Assembly: GCF_048820915.1 (NCBI RefSeq)
Contig: NZ_JBMERR010000021.1
Location: 22,388 to 86,387 of the forward strand
Reading direction: 5' to 3'
DNA length: 64,000 bases
From: Cribrihabitans_A pelagius
GTDB lineage: Bacteria > Pseudomonadota > Alphaproteobacteria > Rhodobacterales > Rhodobacteraceae
The position numbers were made by a program, and so were the translations under genes. Shown piece after piece: positions 17,446-25,868 of the stretch. The notes below the pieces were generated by a model that saw only the letters and a list, made by a program, of their open reading frames with translations, was not told the origin of the DNA and made no database searches. How positions within the stretch are numbered: position 1 is the stretch's first letter; each line of letters opens with the position of its first letter.

Positions 17446-18332
17446 AACGGCGCTTTCACGGCAGCAGCGGCGGAGAGGGGCGGGCGGACCCGGCGCCCTC
17501 GCGGCTGAAATACCGGCTGCAGCGCTGGATGCTGACGCCGGGTATCCGCTTTGGTCTGCGCTTCGGAGTGCCGCTGTGCCTGATGCTGGCGGCGGGCAGC
17601 GCCTATCTCGCCGATGAGGGCCGCCGCGACGGGCTGCAGCAGCTGGTCAACAGCGCCCGCGCCGCGATCGAGGAACGGCCCGAGTTCATGGTCAAGGTGA
17701 TGGCGGTGGACGGAGCCGGGCCCAGCGTGGCGCAGGATATCCGCGAGGTCGTGCCGCTCGATTTCCCGGTCAGCTCCTTCGATCTGGATCTCGCGCAGAT
17801 CCGCGACGTGATTACCGGGCTCGACCCTGTGAAGACCGCGAGCGTGCGCATCCGCCCCGGCGGCGTGCTGCAGGTCGATGTCGAGGAGCGCAAGCCGGCG
17901 GTGATCTGGCGCAGCCGTGAGGGGCTGGCGCTTCTGGATGAGAACGGCATCCACGTGGCCGAGCTCGGCCGCCGCAGTCTGCATCCCGATCTGCCGCTGA
18001 TCGCCGGCCGCGGTGCCCGCGACGCGGTGCCGGAAGCCATGCAGCTGTTTGCTGCGGCGCAGCCGCTGGGAGCACGGCTGCGCGGGCTGGTGCGGGTCGG
18101 GGAGCGGCGCTGGGACGTGGTGCTGGACCGCAAGCAGCGCATCATGCTGCCCGCGCGCGAGCCGGTGCCGGCGCTGGAGCGGGTGCTGGCGGTGAGCGAG
18201 GTGCAGGAACTTCTGGAGCGGGACGTGGCGGCCGTCGACATGCGCCTGGCCGCCCGCCCGACCGTGCGGATGACTGAAAACGCAGTGGAAAACTGGTGGC
18301 GCATCAGGCAGTTGAACGGGGGCGGGCAATAA
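17433..18332 (+). CDS. ftsQ: Cell division protein FtsQ
   Basis: Bitopic divisome scaffold that binds FtsL/FtsB. 299 residues: cytoplasmic basic N-terminus, one membrane span at about residues 40-62, POTRA domain starting near MVKVMAVDGAG, and a beta domain with VDVEERKPAVIWRSREGLALLDENG. These are typical FtsQ features. The ATG at 17433 lies inside the end of ddl, a 13-base overlap suggesting translational coupling. ftsA follows after a single base. Confidence 0.94.
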   Translation: MQSLKRRFHGSSGGEGRADPAPSRLKYRLQRWMLTPGIRFGLRFGVPLCLMLAAGSAYLADEGRRDGLQQLVNSARAAIEERPEFMVKVMAVDGAGPSVAQDIREVVPLDFPVSSFDLDLAQIRDVITGLDPVKTASVRIRPGGVLQVDVEERKPAVIWRSREGLALLDENGIHVAELGRRSLHPDLPLIAGRGARDAVPEAMQLFAAAQPLGARLRGLVRVGERRWDVVLDRKQRIMLPAREPVPALERVLAVSEVQELLERDVAAVDMRLAARPTVRMTENAVENWWRIRQLNGGGQ

Positions 18333-18333
18333 G

Positions 18334-19668
18334 ATGACGGATCTCTACCAATCTCAGCGGGCCATGCGCCAGATCCGCCGCCAGGCATTGCAGCGCGGCG
18401 TGGTGGCGATCCTGGACGTGGGCAGCTCCAAGATCGCCTGCCTGGTGCTGCGTTTCGACGGCAGCGCAAAGCTGAGCGAGGACGGCTCCATCGGCTCCCT
18501 GGCAGGGCAGTCCGGTTTCCGGGTGATCGGCGCCGCCACCACCCGCTCGCGCGGGGTGCAGTTTGGCGAGATCACCGCAATGCAGGAGACCGAGCGCGCG
18601 ATCCGCACCGCGGTGCAGGCGGCGCAGAAGATGGCCGGGGTGCGGGTCGACCACGTGATCGCCTGCTTTGCCGGCGCCAGCCCGCGCTCCTACGGGCTCG
18701 ATGCCAAGGTGGAACTGCAGGGACAGGTGGTTTCGGAAAACGAAGTGGCCCAGGTGCTCGCCGCCTGCGAGGTGCCGGAATACGGCGCTGGCCGCGAGGT
18801 GCTGCACGCGCAGCCGGTGAACTTCGCGCTCGACAACCGCTCGGGTCTTGCCGATCCGCGCGGCCAGATGGGGCAGACGCTGGCGGCGGACATGCACATG
18901 CTGACCGTCGATGCGATGGCGGTGCAGAACCTGGTGCGCTGCATCCAGCGCTGCGACCTGGAGCTGGCTGGGATTGCCTCCTCGGCCTATGCGGCGGGCT
19001 TCTCGGCGCTGGTGGAGGACGAACAGGAGCTGGGCGCGGCCTGCATCGACATGGGCGGCGGCTCGACCTCGATCTCGATCTTCATGAAGAAGCACATGAT
19101 CTATGCCGACGCGGTGCGGCTCGGCGGCGATCACATCACCAGCGACATCTCGATGGGGCTCAGCGTGCCGATGGCCAGCGCCGAGCGGATCAAGACGATG
19201 AACGGCGGTGTGCATGCCACTGGCGCGGACGACCGCGAGATGATCGACATCGGCGGCGACACTGGTGACTGGGAGCATGACCGCCGCTCCGCCAGCCGGG
19301 CCGAGCTGATCGGCATCATGCGGCCCCGAGTGGAGGAAATCCTCGAAGAGGTGCGGGCGCGGCTCGATGCGGCGGGGTTCGAATATCTGCCGAGTCAGCA
19401 GATCGTGCTGACCGGCGGCTCCAGCCAGATCCTTGGGCTCGACGGGCTGGCCAGCCGCATTCTGGGCCAGCAGGTGCGGCTCGGCCGCCCGCTGCGCGTG
19501 CACGGCCTGCCGCAATCGGTCACCGGTCCGGCTTTTGCCGCGGCGGTGGGGCTGAGCCTGTTTGCCGCGCACCCGCAGGACGAATGGTGGGATTTCGACA
19601 TGCCGGTCGACCGCTACCCGGCCGGAACCCTGGGCCGGGCGATCAAGTGGTTCAGCGACAATTGGTGA
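18334..19668 (+). CDS. ftsA: Cell division protein FtsA
   Basis: Actin-like ATPase that tethers FtsZ filaments to the membrane. 444 residues with phosphate-1 motif VAILDVGSSKIACLV, IDMGGGSTSISIF, and TGGSSQILGLDGLA. The C-terminal LGRAIKWFSDNW forms the amphipathic membrane-targeting helix. It begins one base after ftsQ stops. A 388-base gap then separates it from ftsZ, leaving room for separate ftsZ control. Confidence 0.96.
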   Translation: MTDLYQSQRAMRQIRRQALQRGVVAILDVGSSKIACLVLRFDGSAKLSEDGSIGSLAGQSGFRVIGAATTRSRGVQFGEITAMQETERAIRTAVQAAQKMAGVRVDHVIACFAGASPRSYGLDAKVELQGQVVSENEVAQVLAACEVPEYGAGREVLHAQPVNFALDNRSGLADPRGQMGQTLAADMHMLTVDAMAVQNLVRCIQRCDLELAGIASSAYAAGFSALVEDEQELGAACIDMGGGSTSISIFMKKHMIYADAVRLGGDHITSDISMGLSVPMASAERIKTMNGGVHATGADDREMIDIGGDTGDWEHDRRSASRAELIGIMRPRVEEILEEVRARLDAAGFEYLPSQQIVLTGGSSQILGLDGLASRILGQQVRLGRPLRVHGLPQSVTGPAFAAAVGLSLFAAHPQDEWWDFDMPVDRYPAGTLGRAIKWFSDNW

Positions 19669-20056
19669 GTGCTGCCGCCTGAGGGCCGCCGCCGGAGTCG
19701 CCCGGAGCGGGCAATGAGCACGTGACACTGGCCGCCACAGGCATTAGGGTGACGTTAACGTCCGCGAAATGCGGCGAGTCAGCAGGCCGGGCAGTGGCCA
19801 GCCAGAAATCACCGGAATGGATCCCGCAGCAGCGTTGCAGCGGGCCTCAAGGACATTTTGTGTGTGGGTTGGGTCAGAACCGCAATATCTGCTCGATTCG
19901 GCGAAATACCGCATGAGCGGCTTCAGAACGAAGCTGTATTTTGTGGTTCCTAACGCTTTTTGGGATGACGCATCATCTGCAGCGCGGTAGGATTGAAGCG
20001 GATAGGACAGGAAAAAGCCCTTTGCGGGAGGGCACGCAAACACAGGCGGGAAGAGC
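19669..20056. other. 388-base gap between ftsA and ftsZ
   Basis: No convincing gene is seen. It holds the CtrA-like box and palindrome described separately at 19744-19762 and otherwise unremarkable sequence with a slightly A+T-richer stretch at 19850-19960. A dedicated ftsZ promoter is likely somewhere here, but I cannot place it with confidence. A GGGAAGAG ribosome site lies just before the ftsZ ATG. Confidence 0.6.
19744..19762. promoter_or_regulatory. CtrA-like box and 12-bp palindrome upstream of ftsZ
   Basis: TTAG-N7-TTAAC at 19744-19759 differs by one base from the CtrA consensus TTAA-N7-TTAAC. It overlaps the perfect palindrome GACGTTAACGTC at 19751-19762. It lies about 300 bases before ftsZ, in a gap large enough for its own promoter. 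CtrA control of ftsZ and ftsQA is known in Caulobacter; here it is only a candidate. Confidence 0.4.
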
Positions 20057-21799
20057 ATGACGTTGAACCTTTCGATGCCCGGGCATGAAGAACTGAAACC
20101 GAAGATCACCGTCTTCGGCGTGGGCGGCGCTGGCGGCAACGCCGTCAACAACATGATCGCCAAGGAACTGGACGGCGTGGAGTTCGTCGTCGCCAATACG
20201 GATGCCCAGGCGCTGCAGCAGAGCGCCGCGAAAAGCCGCATCCAGCTTGGCATCAAGGTGACCGAGGGGCTGGGCGCGGGCGCCCGCCCGCAAGTCGGCT
20301 CCGCCGCTGCCGAGGAAAGCATCGAACAGATCGTCGATCACCTGGCGGGCGCGCATATGTGCTTCATCACCGCTGGCATGGGCGGCGGCACCGGCACCGG
20401 TGCTGCGCCGATCATCGCGCAGGCCGCGCGGGAGCTGGGCGTGCTGACCGTCGGCGTGGTCACCAAGCCGTTCCAGTTCGAGGGCGTGAAGCGGATGCGC
20501 CAGGCCGAGTTCGGCGTCGAGAGCCTGCAGAAGGTGGTCGACACGCTGATCATCATCCCGAACCAGAACCTGTTCCGCCTCGCCAACGAGAAGACCACCT
20601 TCACCGAGGCCTTCTCGATGGCCGATGACGTGCTCTACCAGGGTGTGAAAGGCGTGACCGACCTGATGGTGCGCCCGGGCCTTATCAACCTCGACTTCGC
20701 CGACGTGCGCGCGGTGATGGACGAGATGGGCAAGGCGATGATGGGCACCGGCGAGGGCGAGGGCGAAGACCGCGCCATCCAGGCGGCCGAGAAGGCGATT
20801 GCCAACCCGCTCCTGGACGAGATCAGCCTCAAAGGCGCCAAGGGCGTGCTGATCAACATCACCGGCAGCCACGACCTGACCCTTTTCGAACTGGACGAGG
20901 CCGCCAACCGCATCCGCGAGGAAGTGGACCCGGACGCCAACATCATCGTCGGCTCGACGCTGGACACCGAAATGGACGGGCGCATGCGCGTCTCCGTTGT
21001 GGCCACCGGTATCGATGCGACCGATGTGAACACCGAAATGCCGGTGCCGCGCCGCCCGATGTCCTCGCCGCTGCGCCAGACCGTCAGCGTCGAGGAAACC
21101 CGCACCGAGGCCGCCTCGCAGCAGCAGCAGCCCGCCGTTGCGCAGGAGCCCGCCCCGCAGGCGGCCCGGCCCGCAGCCCCCTCGGCTCCGGTCCAGTCCG
21201 CCGCCGCGGCACCCTCCGCTCAGGAAGAGCCCTCGCTCTTTGCCGAGATGAACGTGCCGCAGGCGCAGGACGACGCAGGCGAGGTCTTCGAGGAGGCCGA
21301 GCCGCTGGCCGATGACGGCCTGCCGCCGCCGGCCTACCGCCCGCAGGTGCCCGAGTTCCGCCCGCAGTCGGATGTGGCGCCGCAGCAGCCCGAAGCCTTT
21401 GTTGCACCCAAGGCGCCGGCCCCCGGCACGCCCTCGCAGGATGCCATCGTGCGCTTGCAGGCCGCGACCCAGCGCGCTCAGGCCCAGCAGGCGCAGCCGC
21501 GCCAGGCGCCCGCCGCTCCGGTGCAGCAGCGCGGCCAGCAGCCGCATCACCAGCAGCAGCCGCAGCAGCAGGTCCAGCCGGAAGGCCAGCGCCGCTTTGG
21601 CCTGAATTCGCTGATCCACCGGATGACCGGCAGCGGCGCCGATGCCCAGGCCTCCAAGCCGCAGCAGCCGGTGCGCCAGCAGCCCGCAATGCAGGCCCAG
21701 GCGCCCGCGCAGCAGCCGCAGCAACAGCAGCAGCAGCAGGCCGATCCGGACCAGGAACGCATCGAAATCCCCGCTTTCCTGCGCCGCCAGGCCAACTGA
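20057..21799 (+). CDS. ftsZ: Cell division protein FtsZ
   Basis: Tubulin-like GTPase forming the Z ring. 580 residues: polymerising core (residues about 15-330) with GVGGAGGNAVNNM, the tubulin signature GGGTGTGAAP near residue 115 and NxDxAD-type ..NLDFADV.., then a very long Gln/Pro/Ala-rich linker (about residues 335-565, with runs of Q), and the C-terminal peptide RIEIPAFLRRQAN that binds FtsA. The long linker explains the size (E. coli FtsZ has 383 residues) and is usual in alphaproteobacteria. A strong terminator follows. Confidence 0.97.
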   Translation: MTLNLSMPGHEELKPKITVFGVGGAGGNAVNNMIAKELDGVEFVVANTDAQALQQSAAKSRIQLGIKVTEGLGAGARPQVGSAAAEESIEQIVDHLAGAHMCFITAGMGGGTGTGAAPIIAQAARELGVLTVGVVTKPFQFEGVKRMRQAEFGVESLQKVVDTLIIIPNQNLFRLANEKTTFTEAFSMADDVLYQGVKGVTDLMVRPGLINLDFADVRAVMDEMGKAMMGTGEGEGEDRAIQAAEKAIANPLLDEISLKGAKGVLINITGSHDLTLFELDEAANRIREEVDPDANIIVGSTLDTEMDGRMRVSVVATGIDATDVNTEMPVPRRPMSSPLRQTVSVEETRTEAASQQQQPAVAQEPAPQAARPAAPSAPVQSAAAAPSAQEEPSLFAEMNVPQAQDDAGEVFEEAEPLADDGLPPPAYRPQVPEFRPQSDVAPQQPEAFVAPKAPAPGTPSQDAIVRLQAATQRAQAQQAQPRQAPAAPVQQRGQQPHHQQQPQQQVQPEGQRRFGLNSLIHRMTGSGADAQASKPQQPVRQQPAMQAQAPAQQPQQQQQQQADPDQERIEIPAFLRRQAN

Positions 21800-21823
21800 G
21801 CATTCACGAATGTGACCGGAACG

Positions 21824-21846
21824 GGCCGCCGAAAGGCGGCCTTTTT
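21824..21846 (+). terminator. Intrinsic terminator after ftsZ
   Basis: GGCCGCC, a GAAA tetraloop and GGCGGCC are followed by TTTTT, 25 bases after the ftsZ stop. Textbook rho-independent form; it ends the dcw transcript and separates lpxC. Confidence 0.92.
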
Positions 21847-22010
21847 CGTTTCAGTTCAAGGGGTTGCGTCGGCATGCGCGGGGTTCCGCCATCCGCATTT
21901 GTGCATGTTTCAAACCGTTACAAAGATTGAGTTGTGAGAATGTTGGCAAAACCTTACCTGTTTGTCGCAACACGGTCACACAGGCCGGAAACAGCTCAAA
22001 GAGGCGCAAG

Positions 22011-22946
22011 GTGCAGAATACGCTCAAGGCAGCAGTGGCATTTGACGGGGCCGGTCTTCATACCGGCAAGCCTGCGCGCATGGTTTTGAATCCGGCGCCG
22101 GCCGGTCATGGCATCCGCTTCAAGCGCACTGACATCGCATTGGGCAACACCCTTGTCCCGGCGCGCTGGGATGTTGTGGAGCGCACCGCGCTATGCACCC
22201 GCCTGGTCAACGAGGCTGGCGTCGGCGTTTCCACCGTGGAGCATATCATGGCGGCGCTGGCCGGCTGCGGCATCCACAACGCATTGATCGAGATTGACGG
22301 GCCGGAAGTGCCGATCCTCGACGGTTCCTCGGCGCATTTCGTGCGCGGCATCATGCAGCAGGGCATCCAGCGGCTGGGGGTGCCCGCCACCGCATACGAG
22401 GTGCTGAAGCCGGTCACCGTGGAAAAGGATGGCGCCCGCGCCACGCTTCTGCCCTGCGACCGCCTGATGATCGAGTTCCACATCGACTTTGCCGAAGCCG
22501 CCATCGGCCGCCAGAGCAAGGTGCTGGACCTGCGCAACGGCGCCTTTGCGCGTGAGCTCTGCGACAGCCGCACCTTCTGCCGCCGCGCCGACGTGGAGGC
22601 GATGCAGGCGAACGGGCTGGCGCTTGGCGGCGTGCCGGGCGAAAACGCGGTTGTGTTTGACGGCGACCGCGTCGAAAGCGGCGCCGGGCTGCGCCACGCC
22701 GACGAACCGGTCCGCCACAAGATGCTGGACGCGCTGGGGGATCTTGCACTGGCCGGGGGGCCGATCCTGGGGCGCTATGTCGGCGAGCGTGCGGGGCATG
22801 CGCTGACCAACACGCTGCTGCGGGCCTTGTTTGCGGAGCCGGGGGCGGTCCGCGAGGTTTCCTGCGGCGCAGCAATGGCGGCACGGCTGCCGGGCCAAGG
22901 TCTGGTCTGGTCGGAAATTCCGGCGGAAAGCCGGCGTGTCGCATAA
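22011..22946 (+). CDS. lpxC: UDP-3-O-acyl-N-acetylglucosamine deacetylase LpxC
   Basis: Zinc deacetylase, the committed step of lipid A synthesis. 311 residues, with GAGLHTGKPA, TVEHIMAALAG (zinc His), NALIEIDGPEVPILDGSS, and the C-terminal RHKMLDALGDLALAG with zinc His and Asp plus the catalytic GHALTNTLL His. The start is the GTG at 22011 behind AAAGAGGCG, giving the normal N-terminus MQNTLKAAV; the frame is open 49 codons upstream but that part is not family-like. It has its own terminator on each side. Confidence 0.94.
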   Translation: MQNTLKAAVAFDGAGLHTGKPARMVLNPAPAGHGIRFKRTDIALGNTLVPARWDVVERTALCTRLVNEAGVGVSTVEHIMAALAGCGIHNALIEIDGPEVPILDGSSAHFVRGIMQQGIQRLGVPATAYEVLKPVTVEKDGARATLLPCDRLMIEFHIDFAEAAIGRQSKVLDLRNGAFARELCDSRTFCRRADVEAMQANGLALGGVPGENAVVFDGDRVESGAGLRHADEPVRHKMLDALGDLALAGGPILGRYVGERAGHALTNTLLRALFAEPGAVREVSCGAAMAARLPGQGLVWSEIPAESRRVA

Positions 22947-22977
22947 GGCGGAGAACCTGGAGCGAGCGGCAAACTGG

Positions 22978-23002
22978 CCCGGGACCCTGTCCCGGGTCTT
23001 TT
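22978..23002 (+). terminator. Intrinsic terminator after lpxC
   Basis: CCCGGGAC, three-base loop, GTCCCGGG, then TCTTTT, 31 bases after the lpxC stop. Good hairpin with a short T-run. Confidence 0.8.
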
Positions 23003-23212
23003 GCTGAGCGCGGGCGGCCCGGCGGCCCGATGAACCTCGCTCCGCCTGTCTCCGCCTGGGCGGCGCATCCCGCTGCTGCCTTGACCCCGGGGCGCATTCT
23101 CTGCCATTTGAGGGCGGACGCGTTTATGGCGTTTTGCAGGTCTTATGGATGTGCTAGACCCGGGGCAACCGGGGCGGACACCCGCAAGTCGAAGACGGTG
23201 AGGTTAGGCAAG

Positions 23213-24064
23213 ATGAACGGCATCAGGGCAGCAGCCAAAACGCTGGGCACGGTTCTTCTGTTGGCGGTCCTGGCGGGCTGCGGCGGCGCCGATGGCGACG
23301 CGGTCAGGCGCGCCGAGTCGCTGGAGACCTACTCGCCGGAACAGATCTACGAGCGCGGCGAATTCGAACTGGCCCGCGACCGCACCAAGGACGCGGCCTA
23401 TTATTTCGCCGAGATCGAGCGTCTCTATCCCTATTCCGAGTGGGCCAAGCAGGCGCTGATCATGCAGGCCTTCGCCTATCACCAGGCCCGCGACTACGAG
23501 AATAGCCGCGCCGCCGCGCAGCGCTTTATCGATGTCTACCCGGCGGACGAGGACGCGGCCTATGCCCAGTACCTGCTGGCGCTGAGCTACTACGACCAGA
23601 TCGACGAGGTCGGCCGCGACCAGGGCCTGACCTTCCAGGCGCTGCAGGCGCTGCGCACGGTGATCGAGGTCTACCCGGAAAGCCAGTACGCCAATTCGGC
23701 GATCCTGAAATTCGACCTCGCGTTCGACCATCTCGCGGCGAAGGAGATGGAGATCGGGCGCTACTACCTGCGCCGCAAGCATTTCACCTCGGCCATCAAC
23801 CGCTTCCGCGTGGTGGTGGAGGACTTCCAGACCACCAGCCACACGCCCGAGGCGCTGCACCGGCTGGTGGAGGCGTATCTGTCGCTGGGCCTCACCGACG
23901 AGGCACAGACCGCGGGCGCCATTCTGGGCCATAACTATCAATCGACCGAATGGTATCAGGACAGCTACAGGCTGCTGACGGCTCAGGGGCTTGAGCTCAG
24001 GGACCGCGGCAACAACTGGCTGAGCCAGATCTACCGGCAGACGGTCAAGGGGCAGTGGCTGTAG
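23213..24064 (+). CDS. bamD: Outer membrane protein assembly factor BamD (ComL lipoprotein)
   Basis: Essential TPR lipoprotein of the BAM complex, anchored in the outer membrane facing the periplasm. 283 residues: signal peptide (residues 1-21) ending in the lipobox VLAGC, then about five TPR-like repeats, with YSPEQIYERGEFELARDRTKDAAYYFAEIERLYPYSEW as the recognisable first part (quoted here by its ends YSPEQIYERG and ERLYPYSEW). The ATG at 23213 places the lipobox correctly; the open frame upstream is not used. recN follows after 27 bases, probably in the same transcript. Confidence 0.92.
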   Translation: MNGIRAAAKTLGTVLLLAVLAGCGGADGDAVRRAESLETYSPEQIYERGEFELARDRTKDAAYYFAEIERLYPYSEWAKQALIMQAFAYHQARDYENSRAAAQRFIDVYPADEDAAYAQYLLALSYYDQIDEVGRDQGLTFQALQALRTVIEVYPESQYANSAILKFDLAFDHLAAKEMEIGRYYLRRKHFTSAINRFRVVVEDFQTTSHTPEALHRLVEAYLSLGLTDEAQTAGAILGHNYQSTEWYQDSYRLLTAQGLELRDRGNNWLSQIYRQTVKGQWL

Positions 24065-24091
24065 CAACAGCCGTTGTGTAGGGGCGGGGCC

Positions 24092-25741
24092 ATGCTGCGC
24101 GCGCTGGATATCCGGGATATCTTGATCATCGACCATCTGGAGCTGAACTTTCAGCCCGGGCTCAATGTGCTCACTGGCGAGACCGGCGCGGGCAAGTCGA
24201 TCCTGCTCGACTCTCTGGGCTTTGTGCTGGGCTGGCGCGGCCGCGCCGAGCTGGTGCGCCAGGGGGCGGCTCAGGGGGAGGTGGTGGCAGAGTTCGACCT
24301 GCCCGAAGGCCACGCCGCGCACCGGGTGCTGGAGGACGCGGGCCTGCCTGGCGGGCGCGAACTGATCCTGCGCCGCGTCAACACCGCCGAGGGCCGCAAG
24401 ACCGCCTGGGTCAACGACCGCCGCTGTTCGGGAGAGGTGCTCAGGGCGCTGTCCGAAACCCTGGTGGAACTGCACGGCCAGCACGACGACCGCGGCCTTC
24501 TGAACCCGCGCGGCCACCGTGCTCTGTTGGATGAGTTTGCCCGCGTGAGCCCCGAGCTGGCCGCCGTGCGCGCCGCCTGGACCGCCGCCGCCCGCGCCCG
24601 CAAGACGGTGGCGGAGACCCGTGCCGCGCTCGACGCCGTGCGGGCCGAGGAGGAGTTCCTGCGCCACGCGGTGGCGGAGCTCGACAAGCTCGACCCGCAG
24701 CCGGGCGAAGACGCGGCGCTGGACGCGCGCCGCCGCGGGATGCAGGGTGCGGAGCGCATCCGCGGCGACGTTGCCCGCGCCTTTGCACTGCTCAGCGAGG
24801 GTGCCGAATCCGCGATGGGCGAAGCGCAGCGCTGGCTGGAAAGTGTCGCGGGCCGCGAAGAGGACACCGGCCTGGACGAGCCGCTTTCGGCCCTCAGCCG
24901 CGCGATGATCGAGCTGGGCGAGGCCCAGGGCGGCGTCGAGGCGGTGCTGGAACGGCTGGAGTTCAACCCGGGCGATCTGGAAGACTGCGAGGAGCGCCTG
25001 TTCGAGATCCGTGCCCAGGCCCGCAAGCATGGGGTGCAGCCCGATGATCTGGGTGATTACGCCGACAGCCTGCGCCAGAAGCTCGCGGCGCTGGATGCGG
25101 GCGGGCAGAACCTGGCCGATCAGGAAGCCACGTTGAAAGCGGCCGAGGCCGCCTATGCCGCTGCGGCTGATGCGCTGAGCGATGCCCGCCGCAAGAGTGC
25201 CGCGGCGCTGGATGCTGCGGTGATGGCCGAACTGGCGCCGCTGAAGATGGAACGCGCGGTTTTCGAGACCCGCATCGAGGACAGCGAGCCCGGCCCCGAG
25301 GGCAAGGACGCGGTGGCCTTCACCGTCGCCACCAACCCCGGCGCCCCGGCAGGCCCCTTGAACAAGATCGCCTCCGGCGGCGAGCTCAGCCGGTTCCTTC
25401 TGGCGCTGAAAGTCTGCCTGCGCGGCGAAGAAAGCGGCAAGACACTGATCTTTGACGAGATCGACCGCGGCGTCGGCGGCGCCACTGCCAATGCTGTTGG
25501 CCGGCGCCTGCGCGACTTGGCGGCGGGCGGGCAGGTGCTGGTCGTGACCCATTCGCCGCAGGTGGCGGCGCTTGGCGGCCATCACTGGCAGGTGCGCAAG
25601 CAGGTGGTCGAGGGCATGACGCTGTCGCAAGTGGTGCCGCTGGCCGCTGCCGAGCGGGTCGACGAACTGGCCCGGATGGTGTCGGGCGACACCATCACCG
25701 AAGAGGCCCGCGCCGCCGCCCGCGCCCTGCTGGCGGGCTGA
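24092..25741 (+). CDS. recN: DNA repair protein RecN
   Basis: SMC-like ATPase of double-strand-break repair, cytosolic. 549 residues: N-terminal Walker A GETGAGKSILLD, long coiled-coil region (about residues 150-380), C-terminal signature SGGELSRFLLALK and Walker B LIFDEIDRGVGG, ending with VTHSPQVAALGGHHWQV. The ATG at 24092 follows GGGGCGGGG. No alphaproteobacterial LexA box (GTTC-N7-GTTC) is visible in the short bamD-recN gap, so SOS control, if any, must act further upstream. Confidence 0.95.
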   Translation: MLRALDIRDILIIDHLELNFQPGLNVLTGETGAGKSILLDSLGFVLGWRGRAELVRQGAAQGEVVAEFDLPEGHAAHRVLEDAGLPGGRELILRRVNTAEGRKTAWVNDRRCSGEVLRALSETLVELHGQHDDRGLLNPRGHRALLDEFARVSPELAAVRAAWTAAARARKTVAETRAALDAVRAEEEFLRHAVAELDKLDPQPGEDAALDARRRGMQGAERIRGDVARAFALLSEGAESAMGEAQRWLESVAGREEDTGLDEPLSALSRAMIELGEAQGGVEAVLERLEFNPGDLEDCEERLFEIRAQARKHGVQPDDLGDYADSLRQKLAALDAGGQNLADQEATLKAAEAAYAAAADALSDARRKSAAALDAAVMAELAPLKMERAVFETRIEDSEPGPEGKDAVAFTVATNPGAPAGPLNKIASGGELSRFLLALKVCLRGEESGKTLIFDEIDRGVGGATANAVGRRLRDLAAGGQVLVVTHSPQVAALGGHHWQVRKQVVEGMTLSQVVPLAAAERVDELARMVSGDTITEEARAAARALLAG

Positions 25742-25868
25742 GCCTGGCTGACGCTTCCGGGCCGCAGTCCGTGCCCGCGCCTGGCCCTGCTTGCTGCAGG
25801 TGATGGATTTTTAACTGCCGGGGTGGCAGTGTCATGATTTAAAAGACGAAAAAGACCACCGGGCCCCC

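Noticed and set aside
21100..21780. CAG-rich repetitive tract inside ftsZ
   Set aside because: Looks like a tandem repeat but encodes the Gln/Pro/Ala linker normal for alphaproteobacterial FtsZ; not a separate element.
23204..25630. 808-codon reverse-strand open frame over bamD-recN
   Set aside because: Antisense to two recognised genes and without start context or domain motifs.
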